Assembly (NCBI GenBank): GCA_965228215.1
Contig: OZ245800.1
Location: 1,798,001-1,862,000 of the forward strand
From: Maricaulis sp965228215
GTDB lineage: Bacteria; Pseudomonadota; Alphaproteobacteria; Caulobacterales; Maricaulaceae
DNA: 64,000 nucleotides
Reading direction: 5' to 3'
Positions 7,623-16,179 of this stretch are shown in pieces. The translations under genes and the position numbers were made by a program. The notes under the pieces are model-generated. The model had not been told where the DNA came from. It saw only the letters and a program-made list of their open reading frames with translations, and did not search any database. Numbering within the stretch: position 1 is the stretch's first letter; each line of letters starts with the position of its first letter.

Positions 7623-8870
7623 ATGCGTGTCATGTCCTGGCTTCAAGGCGCATGCCTGGCCTGGCTGGCGATGACCATGCCTGCACACGCCCGGCTGGAC
7701 GAGGCCGAGGCGCTGGCGATCCTGACTGCCCAGCCCCAGGCCGAGGAAGCCGCCTGGCAAGCTCTCGCCGGGCAGGGGCTTCCGATCATCGAGCCGCATC
7801 CGGGTGATGACAGTCTCGCCCGTGTGACCTTTGCCTATCGCGGCCATGACGGGGTCAGCGAGGTCCGGCTGGACAGTGTGATCAACGCACCGCTCGCCGC
7901 GGATTTCGTGGATGATTACCGCCAGGATTTCACGCTTCCGCTGAGCCGTCTGAACGGGTCGGATCTCTGGACGATCACGCTGGACGTCAATCGCGATGTC
8001 CAGGCCAGTTACAGCTTCCTGGTCAGCGAATTGTCCGGTGTCTATCGCCGCTCCGACCCGGCCAATCGCCGGCAATTGCGCGGTGAGGATGCGGAATCCC
8101 TGCTCGTCATGGACCGGGTGACGGGGCGTGACATGCTGCGGCCCTTCCCGCCCGCTCAGCGGCGCCAGGCCCTGGCCCGGGCTTTCGAGAGCGAGGCGCT
8201 CGGCCGGCCGGTCTTTCTCCAGCTTTTCCCGGCCGAACGCGAAGATGCGCCGCTCCTGGTGCTCTATGATTCCTTCCTTTGGGGCGTGAGGGCACCGGCC
8301 TGGGAAATCCTGCAGAATCTCGAGAATGCCGGTCATATCCCGGACATGCACCTGATCCTCGTCGACCAGCTCGACGCGTCCAGCGCCGCCAATGCCTATG
8401 CCGACCAGACCGTTTTCATCGTCGATGAACTCCTGCCGATCATGGCCAACCAGGCCGGTATCCGGCCGGCGGCGAGCGATGTTGTGCTGGCGGGCGCATC
8501 GCGACGCGGTCTTGCCGCCAGCATCGTTGCCCTGGACCGGCCGGACGCGATCGGCGCCGTGATTTCCTTGTCCGGTTCCTTCTACTGGTCACCCGAAAGC
8601 GAAGCGCCGGAATGGCTGGCGCGCGAGCTCGAACCGGCGGGCCTGTCGGCGCCGCGTTTTGTGCTGGCCGCGGGCGAGCTGGAATATGTCCACACCTCCA
8701 CCAATCGCGGCCATGTGATGCTGGATACCAATCGCAACATGGCGCGCCGCCTGGGCGAGCAGGGTTATCAGGTGAACCTGCAGATCTTCCCGGGCGGGCA
8801 TGATGTCGCCGCCTGGCGCAGCGCGCTCGCCAACGGACTCGTCACGTTGTTCGCGGACGAGGAGGGCTGA
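7623..8870 (+). CDS. exported esterase of the enterochelin-esterase (Fes/esterase D) type
   Basis: 415 residues with a signal peptide (LACLAWLAMTMPAHA type, cleaved near ARL). Residues ~60-160 resemble the beta-sandwich N-domain of Fes-like esterases (LNGSDLWTITLDVN, YSFLVSE). Residues ~190-410 are an alpha/beta hydrolase with the nucleophile elbow LAGASRRGLAAS, a GELEYVHTSTNRGH segment and the catalytic His in FPGGHDVAAWR, a Fes signature. Family members hydrolyse siderophore esters or other esters. Periplasmic placement and no adjacent iron genes leave the substrate open. Confidence 0.8.
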   Translation: MRVMSWLQGACLAWLAMTMPAHARLDEAEALAILTAQPQAEEAAWQALAGQGLPIIEPHPGDDSLARVTFAYRGHDGVSEVRLDSVINAPLAADFVDDYRQDFTLPLSRLNGSDLWTITLDVNRDVQASYSFLVSELSGVYRRSDPANRRQLRGEDAESLLVMDRVTGRDMLRPFPPAQRRQALARAFESEALGRPVFLQLFPAEREDAPLLVLYDSFLWGVRAPAWEILQNLENAGHIPDMHLILVDQLDASSAANAYADQTVFIVDELLPIMANQAGIRPAASDVVLAGASRRGLAASIVALDRPDAIGAVISLSGSFYWSPESEAPEWLARELEPAGLSAPRFVLAAGELEYVHTSTNRGHVMLDTNRNMARRLGEQGYQVNLQIFPGGHDVAAWRSALANGLVTLFADEEG

Positions 8871-8892
8871 CGCTCTCCGACAGGAACTCCGG

Positions 8893-10194
8893 CTATTTCG
8901 GCGGCTTGCCCGGACCGCGCGGACGCGGACCGTCATTGCCGATCCGGCCGGCGACAAAATCCTCGTAATACTCCGCCCAGGCCTCGCTGCGTGCCGCGAT
9001 ATAGATCATCGGGCCGCGGGGGTTTGAGCGGAAATTGGAATCCGTCGCCACCACGAAATACTCATTGCCCTCGCGCACGAAGAAGGGCGAACCGCTGTCG
9101 CCGCGCGTGGTGTCGCAGTTATGGGCCATGGTGTCGTCATTGTAGACGGTCTCGATGCGGCAGGCCTCATTGCCCGAGAGGTGAGCGCCGGTATCCCAGC
9201 TGTAGCCCGCCTGCAGGAGATCGACGCGGGTTGCACCACGCCGTCCGGCGGTATCAACCAGCGAGCGGACACCGGCATGGCCGAGCTCCCGGCCCAGCGG
9301 CGTGTCGATGCGCAGCAGGGCCCAGTCGGTGCCGTCGAAATTATCCGTGTTCGAGAAGCGCTCATTGTCCCATTCGGGATCTATGAAATAGGCGATGACA
9401 CGGGCCTCGCGCGGGCCGCGGGGCAGGTTGTAGCCGGTACGGAATGTGCCGCGGGCATTGATGCTGTTATCGCTGCTGATGCAGTGCGCGGCGGTCACCA
9501 GGACATCATCGGCGATCAGCGTCGCCGTACAGGCACCGCCCTCGTCGAAATCGACTTGGCCGACCACGCTCCAGGGGAAGACGGCCGTGTCCATGAAGAC
9601 GCGGTCATCGCGGCCGAAATAATGGTCATTGATCGTCAGCGGGCGTTCGCGGCCGAAACAATCGGCGCGGTCGGTGCGTTCCGGACAGGTGCCGTCGCCG
9701 ACGCCGGGCTCGTTGCAAACGCCGTCGAAAGCGGTCTCGCAACTGTCATTGCGGAAGCGCAGGTGGATGATGTCGCCGCAATCCGCGAGGTCGGTGGCCT
9801 GGGTACAGGCTCCGGTGCCGAAACCCGGCTCGTCGCACTCACCGTCATTGGCCCAGCGGCAGGAATTGTCCTCGACGCTCGTGGCAATGCGCCAGCAGTC
9901 GGAATAATCCGTACCCTGTTCGCAGGCGCCGGTCCCGATGCCGGGATCATCGCACTCGCCGTCATTGGCCCACTGACAGGTATCGGTGCCGTTATAGCCA
10001 CCGCCTGCGCCGGCGCCCGGCTTGTCGGGTTTTTGCGTGAAGGTGCGCAGATAGCTGGAAATATCCCGGCTGGAGAGCCGGTCGTCTGGTCCGCCGGCCA
10101 GTTCGGCCTCTGCCGGAGCATCCTGAACGGTCCTGGCCATGGCGGACGACGCGCTGAGAGCGATCGCCAGGGCTGCGATAATTCCTGTACGCAT
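8893..10194 (-). CDS. secreted trypsin-like serine protease with three Cys-rich repeats
   Basis: 433 residues: signal peptide 1-20, a linker, then three 28-residue repeats with identical Cys spacing (C73/81/91/100, C112/120/130/139, C152/160/170/179), each reading C-x7-C-x9-C-x8-C around WANDGECD-P-G-GTGAC. The S1 domain follows, with LVTAAHC (H237), GTDWALL (D290) and TRGDSGSPF (S367), so the triad is complete. Start at the ATG 10192-10194 gives the signal peptide; GGAG lies ten bases upstream. The tail is Pro/Gly-rich. The repeats are probably disulfide-bonded binding modules. Divergent from the Arg-rich protein gene. Confidence 0.88.
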   Translation of the reverse strand: MRTGIIAALAIALSASSAMARTVQDAPAEAELAGGPDDRLSSRDISSYLRTFTQKPDKPGAGAGGGYNGTDTCQWANDGECDDPGIGTGACEQGTDYSDCWRIATSVEDNSCRWANDGECDEPGFGTGACTQATDLADCGDIIHLRFRNDSCETAFDGVCNEPGVGDGTCPERTDRADCFGRERPLTINDHYFGRDDRVFMDTAVFPWSVVGQVDFDEGGACTATLIADDVLVTAAHCISSDNSINARGTFRTGYNLPRGPREARVIAYFIDPEWDNERFSNTDNFDGTDWALLRIDTPLGRELGHAGVRSLVDTAGRRGATRVDLLQAGYSWDTGAHLSGNEACRIETVYNDDTMAHNCDTTRGDSGSPFFVREGNEYFVVATDSNFRSNPRGPMIYIAARSEAWAEYYEDFVAGRIGNDGPRPRGPGKPPK

Positions 10195-10398
10195 GGTATT
10201 GAAACTCCTGTCCCCTCGCGGAATGACCATATCACCAAAAACTCGGGCAAGACCAAGGCAATCTGTCGCGCTGAGCGAAGATGAACGGCATTCAGCTAGA
10301 TGACCCATTCCTGAACCGCGCATTCAAGCTCGGCTCAGCCACGACATGTCTAGATGGCCACCAAGACGCAAACATCGTCTGCATTTTGGAGGAACGAC

Positions 10399-10854
10399 AT
10401 GAAGCCTGTTCAAAGTATTTTCGCTGCAGCCGCTCTCGCCCTGCTGGGCTCCGTGGCCGTTTCCGGTTCGGCCAGCGCCGGTACCTGGTATCTCAACGCC
10501 GCATCCTGCCCGGATTTGCGCGAAGACCGTCGCGACCGACGCGTCAATGAGGGCCGATGGGACCGACGTGAAGACCGCCGGGACCGACGAGTTATCGAAT
10601 GCCCGCCGCGCTCCTGGACCTATGTCATGGACCGCTATGAGCGCCGTCATGGTGTCGAGCGTGGTTCCGGTGCACGCCGCGGCACGCCGGGCGTGGTCTA
10701 CCGCACCCGCAATGGCGAATTCTTTCGTGTGAACCGCCGTGGCGAGCGCCGCTATATCGATGTCGTCATCGAGCGTGGCCGGGGTTATCGCGGCCGGGGC
10801 TACCGCCACAGCGATTACCGCTATGAGCGCCGCGATCGTCGCCATCGCTATTGA
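10399..10854 (+). CDS. secreted Arg-rich small basic protein
   Basis: 151 residues. A signal peptide (SIFAAAALALLGSVAVSGSASA) is followed by a strongly basic chain with repeated RRDRR-type blocks (DRREDRRDRRVIE), a central YVMDRYERRHGVERG, a VVYRTRNGEFFRVNRRGERRYIDVVI segment that looks like a small beta fold, and an RGYRGRGYRH tail. Start at ATG 10399 follows GGAGGAACG. An exported protein this cationic could bind nucleic acid, lipid A or surface polysaccharide; none of these is shown. It is followed by a strong terminator, so it is transcribed as a single unit. Confidence 0.75.
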   Translation: MKPVQSIFAAAALALLGSVAVSGSASAGTWYLNAASCPDLREDRRDRRVNEGRWDRREDRRDRRVIECPPRSWTYVMDRYERRHGVERGSGARRGTPGVVYRTRNGEFFRVNRRGERRYIDVVIERGRGYRGRGYRHSDYRYERRDRRHRY

Positions 10855-10901
10855 TAGCTGACAAGGAAACAGCCGGGACCCCTGTCCCTCTTTCCCGGCT
10901 C

Positions 10902-10927
10902 AGGGCCGCCTTCGGGCGGCCCTTTTT
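10902..10927 (+). terminator. rho-independent terminator
   Basis: GGGCCGCC (10903-10910), a TTCG loop and GGGCGGCCC form an eight-pair stem followed by TTTTT at 10923-10927. It terminates the Arg-rich protein gene ahead of the convergent PhzF gene. Confidence 0.85.
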
Positions 10928-10940
10928 CTTGCCGGAAGGC

Positions 10941-11756
10941 CTAGAAGGTAATCCGGCCTTCCAGATAGGCGGGGGCCTGTCCGAACAGCGCGACCCGCCC
11001 GCCGTCGGGCTGGACCTCCAGCGCGCCCGGGCGCGGTCCGATCTGGCGCGCCGAGAGCCGTGGCTTGCCCAGCCGGTCCGACCAGTAGGGGGCCAGCGAG
11101 CAATGCGCAGAACCGGTCACCGGGTCCTCATCGACACCGGAGGCCGGGCCGAAGAAGCGCGAGACGAAATCGACCTCATCGCCCGGGGCAGTGATGATGA
11201 TATTGGTTTCCAGCGTTTTCAGGCGGCCATGATCGGGGCTGCACCGGGACACATCGGTTTCGCTGGCCAGAACCCACATCTGGTAGTGCGCGCCGTGAAT
11301 TCGCACGATGTCCAGCACCTCGACCGGATCATCCGCCAGGCCCAGCGCTGCCTTGAGACCGGCATTCATCCCGGCTGGTTTGAAATCCACGCGCGGCAAG
11401 TCCATCGCAAATCCGGCCGCGGCGTCCCGCGACACGTTCAACCGGCCCGACCGGCTGTCGAATTGTGCGGTGTCGCCGCTCACAAGGCCCTGTTCGAGCA
11501 GAACGGCACCGGCGGCCAGCGTGGCGTGTCCGCACAGCTCGACCTCGAGCGCCGGGGTGAACCAGCGCAGATCCCAGAGATCCTCGCCCTTGGGAACAAC
11601 AAAGGCCGTTTCGGAGAGATTGTTCGACTCGGCGATGGCCAGCAGGGTCTCGTCGTCCGGATAGGCGTCCATCAGGCACACACCCGCAGGATTGCCCGAG
11701 AGGCGACGGCGCGGATCGGCAAAGGAATGGATCTCGTAATAGGGCAGGCTGGGCAT
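10941..11756 (-). CDS. PhzF-family protein
   Basis: 271 residues with the two-lobed diaminopimelate-epimerase-like PhzF fold. Seen are FADPRRRLSGNPAGVC at the N-terminus, the catalytic Glu in NNLSETAF (E49), LRWFTPALEVELCGHATLAA, and GVDEDPVTGSAHCSLAPYW with the second-lobe signature. PhzF enzymes isomerise small carboxylates; bacterial homologues outside phenazine clusters have unknown substrates, and no phenazine genes are present here. Length is normal for the family. Confidence 0.9.
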   Translation of the reverse strand: MPSLPYYEIHSFADPRRRLSGNPAGVCLMDAYPDDETLLAIAESNNLSETAFVVPKGEDLWDLRWFTPALEVELCGHATLAAGAVLLEQGLVSGDTAQFDSRSGRLNVSRDAAAGFAMDLPRVDFKPAGMNAGLKAALGLADDPVEVLDIVRIHGAHYQMWVLASETDVSRCSPDHGRLKTLETNIIITAPGDEVDFVSRFFGPASGVDEDPVTGSAHCSLAPYWSDRLGKPRLSARQIGPRPGALEVQPDGGRVALFGQAPAYLEGRITF

Positions 11757-11870
11757 GGACGAACTCCGCTGGAAACCGGGCCAAGAAACCGGGGCTAGGA
11801 ACCGGAATTGCCGGTTAGCAGGCTTCCGTCCACAGGATCAAATCACGGGTGGTGACGGGAGGTTGCGGCC

Positions 11871-12707
11871 CTACCACACCTCACTCTGGTGGCGGTCCAT
11901 GTCGAGATAGATGTCCGGGTCGGATTCGTCGAAGGCGGCGATGGTGTCGGCGGTGAAGGGCTCGTCGCCGGCCATGTCGGAGAGGGCGGAGACGACGCGG
12001 CGGCGGGCGTCCGAGCGCAGGCTGGCCACATCGCGCGGGATGCGGCGGCGCCAGGATTCCACTTCCTGTTCGAGCTCGGAGAAATTCTCGGGACGCTCGT
12101 CACGATCCAGTTCGCGCCAGCGGCCGATATCGAGATAGGCCTGGCCCAGGCGTGTGGCTTCCTCTTCCTCGTAGAGGTCGATCTCCAGCATCAGGGCCTG
12201 ATAGACCAGGGAGCCTTCCACGAGGCCGCCGGAGGGCGTGTATTGCAGGGCCCAGCGGCCGAAATAGGTGCGGGCCTCCGACACGGTTTCCGAGGCAGCT
12301 GACGTCCAGGCATTGCGCTCATGGCGGTTCAGCAGCGTCTCGGTGTCCGGATCGATGATGAAGACGGTCGGTGTGGCGTAGATGGCGGCCACGTCGAAAC
12401 GGCGCATCACGTCGTGGTTCTGGTCGCGCCAGCCGACATCGACATAGCGCACCACGTAGAAGCGTTCGAGAATGCTGGCGACTTCCTCGTCCTCGAAATG
12501 ATGCGCCAGGCCTCGGCTGTCATGACACCAATTGGCGCCGAGCACGAGCAGGAGGCGCTTGTCGGCTTCGCGGGCCTCGGCCAGGGCAGCGTCGACATCG
12601 GCCATCGCGGCGTAATTCTGGGTGAAGGGCCGCGGATGATCGTCCTCGGCACGAGCCGGAAGGACCAGGATCACGAAGATGCTGAAAAGCGAGACGAGCA
12701 GACGCAT
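11871..12707 (-). CDS. periplasmic thioredoxin-fold protein with a CxxS motif
   Basis: 278 residues. A signal peptide (RLLVSLFSIFVILVLPARA) is followed by a thioredoxin domain with LLLVLGANWCHDSRGLAHHF in place of WCxxC: the resolving Cys is Ser. TPTVFIIDPDTE supplies the cis-Pro loop. The C-terminal 110 residues are helical and acidic (YEEEEATRLGQAYLDIGRW, ELEQEVESWRRRIP). A monothiol arrangement suggests an isomerase, glutathionylation-type or non-redox role. The start at ATG 12705-12707 gives the signal peptide. No partner gene is adjacent. Confidence 0.8.
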   Translation of the reverse strand: MRLLVSLFSIFVILVLPARAEDDHPRPFTQNYAAMADVDAALAEAREADKRLLLVLGANWCHDSRGLAHHFEDEEVASILERFYVVRYVDVGWRDQNHDVMRRFDVAAIYATPTVFIIDPDTETLLNRHERNAWTSAASETVSEARTYFGRWALQYTPSGGLVEGSLVYQALMLEIDLYEEEEATRLGQAYLDIGRWRELDRDERPENFSELEQEVESWRRRIPRDVASLRSDARRRVVSALSDMAGDEPFTADTIAAFDESDPDIYLDMDRHQSEVW

Positions 12708-12806
12708 GAGGATTTCCCGTGGTGTTTCGTCCACCCAAGCACGGGTGTGCCGCGAGCGCCAGTCAAAGCGCTGTGAGCTTGTGCGACGGATGGTTTGGCC
12801 GATGGC

Positions 12807-14030
12807 CTAGCCGAAGGGGTCGTCGATGGATTTCGACGGTTCGGTGAACCAGCGCGGACCTTCGGCGGTCATGTAGAAATGGTCTTCCAGCCGGATGCCG
12901 AATGCTCCCGGCACGCAGATCATCGGCTCGTTGGAAAAACACATGCCCACATCCAGCGGCGTCTGGTCGGACCCGACCAGATAGGGGCCTTCATGGATGT
13001 CGAGTCCGATACCGTGACCGGTCCGGTGCGGCGTGCCGGGCAATTGATAACCCGGACCGAAACCGCGGCGTTCGCCCTCGGCACGGGCGGCGGCATCCGC
13101 CTCGGCACAGGGACGGCCCAGTTGCGCGGCTTCGAAGGCGGCCAGCTGGCAGGCTTTCTCCGCGTCCCAGACCCGGCGCTGCTCGTCGGTCGGAGCACCG
13201 AAGACATAGGAGCGCGTGATGTCGGACTGGTAGCCGTGAATGGCGCAGCCGGTATCAATCAGGACCATGTCGCCGGCAGCCAGCGGTTTGGGATCCGAGA
13301 CACCGTGCGGGAAGGCACTGTCCGGTCCGAACAGCACGATGCAGAAGGTCGAGCCGCCGGGCGCGCCGATCTTCTTGTGCGCGGCATGGATGAACTCCGT
13401 GACTTCCTGCGTCGAAATCCCCTCGCGCAGGATGCGGGCGGCAGCCTTGTGGACCTCGATCGTCGCGGTCTTGGTGGCCTGCATCAGGGCAATCTCGGCG
13501 GCGGATTTGCGCGCGCGTCCGTAGAGCACGGTGTCGCCGGCATCGGTCACGCTGCCGGAGGCGGCGTTCGTGATGCCCGTAGCGCGAAAGAGTGGCGTCG
13601 CCGGATCGAGACCCAGCTTCGCGCCGGCCGGCACAAGCGAGGCGAGCAGGGCATAGGGATCCTCATGCTCTTCCCAGGTCGCGAGCGGGGCGTCGAGGCG
13701 CATGAAATCCTTCAGCGTGCCATCCTCGAAGGCCGGGCCGATATAAGTGATCTCGCCGGAGGCGGGCACGAGCGCGCCGACCAGGCGTTCCGAGGCGTGC
13801 CAGCGCATGCCGGTGTAGTAGACGAGATTGCTGCCGGCATCGAGATAGACGGCGTCCAGTCCGGCCTCGCTCATGCGCGCCTGCAGCGCGGCGATACGGT
13901 CGCGATGCTGCTCGACCGGGATGGGCTGGCAATCGGCCAGCATGTTCTCAAGACGGTCGAGCTCGGCCTGGGCGGTGGATCCACCGACGCCCTTTGTCAT
14001 CGCCTCATTTGTCATCGTGTCAGCTGTCAT
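12807..14030 (-). CDS. M24-family metallopeptidase (Xaa-Pro aminopeptidase type)
   Basis: 407 residues: an N-terminal creatinase-like domain (~30-165, LDAVYLDAGSNLVYYTGMRW) and a pita-bread C-domain with metal ligands in AGDMVLIDTGC, GYQSDITRSYVFG, HRTGHGIGLDIHEGP and FSNEPMICVPG, followed by a Glu in IRLEDHF. All five usual dinuclear-metal ligands appear present, so it should be active. It removes N-terminal residues before proline. The start overlaps the stop of the upstream redoxin/oxygenase gene as ATGA (14027-14030), indicating translational coupling. Confidence 0.92.
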   Translation of the reverse strand: MTADTMTNEAMTKGVGGSTAQAELDRLENMLADCQPIPVEQHRDRIAALQARMSEAGLDAVYLDAGSNLVYYTGMRWHASERLVGALVPASGEITYIGPAFEDGTLKDFMRLDAPLATWEEHEDPYALLASLVPAGAKLGLDPATPLFRATGITNAASGSVTDAGDTVLYGRARKSAAEIALMQATKTATIEVHKAAARILREGISTQEVTEFIHAAHKKIGAPGGSTFCIVLFGPDSAFPHGVSDPKPLAAGDMVLIDTGCAIHGYQSDITRSYVFGAPTDEQRRVWDAEKACQLAAFEAAQLGRPCAEADAAARAEGERRGFGPGYQLPGTPHRTGHGIGLDIHEGPYLVGSDQTPLDVGMCFSNEPMICVPGAFGIRLEDHFYMTAEGPRWFTEPSKSIDDPFG

Positions 14031-15172
14031 CGCGGCATGCCCTGGGCCTGCTGCACCGAGGCATCGTTGAACAAATGGCTGATGAGATTGTAGCGCGTGC
14101 CCTCGGTCGTCTCCTCGATCTCGTGCAGGAGGCCGGAGGAGAAGACCAGCGCCGTGCCGACATCGCCGCGATAGCCCTTGCCGGCGTATTCGCGGAAGAC
14201 CAGTTCGCCGCCTTCGTAATCCGTGTTCAGGCTGATCGACAGCGCAAACCGGCGATAGGCGGACTGGGGCACGGCATTGTCGCGATGGCCGATCTCGATC
14301 CCGCCGCGCTCGCCGCGATAACGGGCGATGTGCAGGGTTTCACGACGCGTGACCTGGAAGGCGAAGGCCTTCTGCACCATCGGCAGGATGCGTTCATTGA
14401 TGCGCTGGTCGAGCCGCTGCAGCAGCGCCTGGTCCTGGATCACGTGATCGACGCGGTCGGTGCGGTTGTAGTCGGACACCATGAATTTGTAATCGCCCTG
14501 CGCCTGTGCGTCCGGGCGAGCGACGCGGAAGGCGTCGGATTTCTCATAGGTCTCGATCAGGGCCTGGCAATCGGCGGGGTCGAGCGCCTGCGGTACGATG
14601 AGGATGGGCGCATGGCCCGGGATCCAGCCGGCATCATTCATTCGGTCTGACTCCGCATTGAGGTTTTCAACTGTCTGGCGGGCCCGCGCTGCGGCCTCGC
14701 CGGTCTCGTCATAGAGGGCGCAGATCTGGCGGTGGGGCGTGATGATCACGGTCCGCGTGACGGGCGCGCTGGACGGATCCGCACAGACCGGAATGCCCAT
14801 CTGGGCCAGCATGGTGCCATTGCCGTCCGAACAGATCGGCGCCAGCAGACCCAGCTCCCGGCGCAGCGAGCGGGCGAGGCGCGCTGATGTCTCGCTGGTC
14901 AGGAAGATGAGATGTGCCCGCAGGCGTTCGAGCTCGGCTTCCTCCGCCGCCCATTCGGCGAGCCAGGCGCGCGTACTGTCTTCATCGAGCCGGTTGCACA
15001 CGACCAGCACGATCGGACGGCCGGCAAAGGCGTCCTCGAACAGGCGCAGGGCCCGGCCGGAATCGTCCAGCATGTTGAGGTCGGGCGCGTAGTCGCCGAT
15101 CTGGGGTGTGCGCACATAGGGCGCCAATTGCGGTGCAGCGCGCTGGAGGGCTGACTGGTCGTTCGGATTCAT
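14027..15172 (-). CDS. fusion of a peroxiredoxin-like domain and a 2OG-Fe(II) oxygenase
   Basis: 381 residues. Residues 25-170 are an AhpC/TSA-like redoxin fold (IGDYAPDLNMLDDSGR, RPIVLVVCN with C59 at the peroxidatic position, ICSDGNGTMLAQMGI). Residues 185-375 are a prolyl-4-hydroxylase-like double-stranded beta-helix with H296-x-D298 (IGHRDN), H350 (GLLHEIE) and the 2OG-binding Arg R360 (GTRYNLISHLF). Both halves keep their key residues. The start is the ATG 15170-15172; an upstream in-frame start at 15208 adds no conserved sequence. It is coupled to the M24 peptidase downstream. The target of the hydroxylase is unknown. Confidence 0.85.
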   Translation of the reverse strand: MNPNDQSALQRAAPQLAPYVRTPQIGDYAPDLNMLDDSGRALRLFEDAFAGRPIVLVVCNRLDEDSTRAWLAEWAAEEAELERLRAHLIFLTSETSARLARSLRRELGLLAPICSDGNGTMLAQMGIPVCADPSSAPVTRTVIITPHRQICALYDETGEAAARARQTVENLNAESDRMNDAGWIPGHAPILIVPQALDPADCQALIETYEKSDAFRVARPDAQAQGDYKFMVSDYNRTDRVDHVIQDQALLQRLDQRINERILPMVQKAFAFQVTRRETLHIARYRGERGGIEIGHRDNAVPQSAYRRFALSISLNTDYEGGELVFREYAGKGYRGDVGTALVFSSGLLHEIEETTEGTRYNLISHLFNDASVQQAQGMPR

Positions 15173-15254
15173 GGCGCGGACGCTAGCCCTTCGCCTCAAG
15201 TGTGGCAATCGGCGGTGGCGGTGGTGAGTGTCGTTCGGTATGCCTCACAATGCC

Positions 15255-15327
15255 GCAATCACTTTTCCCGGATATCAGCCGGAATAGATCCGGCCTCTTC
15301 CGGGAGAAGCGGGAAGCGAGTGATTGC
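15255..15327. promoter_or_regulatory. branched inverted-repeat structure in the leader of the redoxin/oxygenase gene
   Basis: GCAATCACT (15255-15263) pairs with AGTGATTGC (15319-15327). Inside it, TTCCCG (15265-15270) pairs with CGGGAA (15310-15315). Two further hairpins are enclosed: GCCGGA/TCCGGC (15278-15294) and CTTC/GAAG (15297-15309). The element fills most of the gap between the cupin stop and the next start. No T-run follows on the minus strand, so it is not a simple terminator. Confidence 0.4.
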
Positions 15328-15330
15328 CCC

Positions 15331-16107
15331 CTACGCGCCTTCACCGAACATGAAGAGCAGGCCGATCGCGAGATCGTCGCCGTCATTGAAGAATTCATGG
15401 CTGATACCGGCGGGGATCAGCACGACATCGCCCTCGACGACCATCGTGTCCTCGCCGCCGATGCGGGCGCGGACCTCGCCCTGGGTCACAACGACCAGGC
15501 TGGGGAAGGGATTGGTCCGGCTGTCCGGATTCTCATTGACGTGGTGACCCGGTTCGATCCGGAAGAAACCGCTGCGGAAACCCGGCTGGTAATAGATGAT
15601 CCCGGCATTGGTTCCGTGGGTGAATCGGGTTTCGGCCGTCAGGTAATTGGTGCGCTCGGGCAGGCCGCGGGACCAGAAATGGAAGGTCAGGCCGAGTATG
15701 GCCGGGTCAAATCCCGCGCCTTCCATCAGCTCGATATCCATCGGGGTAACATCGGTCGAGAAGGCCTTGGCCATGCCGGTGAGGGCGGCCATCTCGCCGC
15801 GATCCACCTTGCCGAGGCTTTCCCGGTCGGAGGTGTAGTAGAAAGTCGGTTCGGACGGTTCGCCCGCGCTGACCGAATAGGTTCCGGCGGCGTGGTCGAA
15901 GGCCACGGTCCACCATTCCTCCTCCTCGACGAGAACGCCGAACGTCCAGTCGCGCGTGAAGGTCGGATCCTCCAGATAATCCGCTGCAAAGCGTTCGAGG
16001 ATGTCGCCCGTCGTGTCCTGCGCCAGCGCGGGAGAGCCGGCCAGTGCGATGGCACCCAGGGCCGCGGCCGAGGTGATGATCGTGTTGAAATTACCGAGTT
16101 TGAACAT
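15331..16107 (-). CDS. secreted protein with SCP2-like and cupin domains
   Basis: 258 residues with a signal peptide (IITSAAALGAIALAGSPALAQ). Residues ~45-125 resemble a sterol-carrier SCP2 fold (WTVAFDHAAGTYSV, FYYTSDRESLGKVDRGEMAAL, GMAKAF). Residues ~170-255 are a cupin barrel (FFRIEPGHHVNENPDSR, LVVVTQGEVRARIGG, VVEGDVVLIPAGISHEFFN). A small hydrophobic ligand or metal-dependent activity is plausible but unproven. A 22-bp perfect palindrome lies 48-69 bases before the start, and a TetR gene ends just upstream, so regulation by that TetR is likely. The start ATG 16105-16107 is preferred over TTG 16122. Confidence 0.7.
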   Translation of the reverse strand: MFKLGNFNTIITSAAALGAIALAGSPALAQDTTGDILERFAADYLEDPTFTRDWTFGVLVEEEEWWTVAFDHAAGTYSVSAGEPSEPTFYYTSDRESLGKVDRGEMAALTGMAKAFSTDVTPMDIELMEGAGFDPAILGLTFHFWSRGLPERTNYLTAETRFTHGTNAGIIYYQPGFRSGFFRIEPGHHVNENPDSRTNPFPSLVVVTQGEVRARIGGEDTMVVEGDVVLIPAGISHEFFNDGDDLAIGLLFMFGEGA

Positions 16108-16154
16108 GATTGATTGATCCAAAATAGCGATTGAAAACCGCCCCTTCAGGCATC

Positions 16155-16176
16155 TAATTATCCGATCGGATAATTA
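16155..16176. promoter_or_regulatory. 22-bp perfect palindrome, probable TetR operator
   Basis: TAATTATCCGA and its exact mirror TCGGATAATTA meet at 16165/16166 with no spacer. It stands between the stop of the TetR gene (16180) and the start of the cupin gene (16107), in the cupin promoter region. It is AT-rich against a GC-rich background. Perfect dyads of this size are typical operators of TetR dimers. Confidence 0.7.
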
Positions 16177-16179
16177 TCG

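Noticed and set aside
12795..14093. 432-codon plus-strand frame over the M24 peptidase
   Set aside because: The minus-strand gene carries all metal ligands; the plus frame has no recognised motif.
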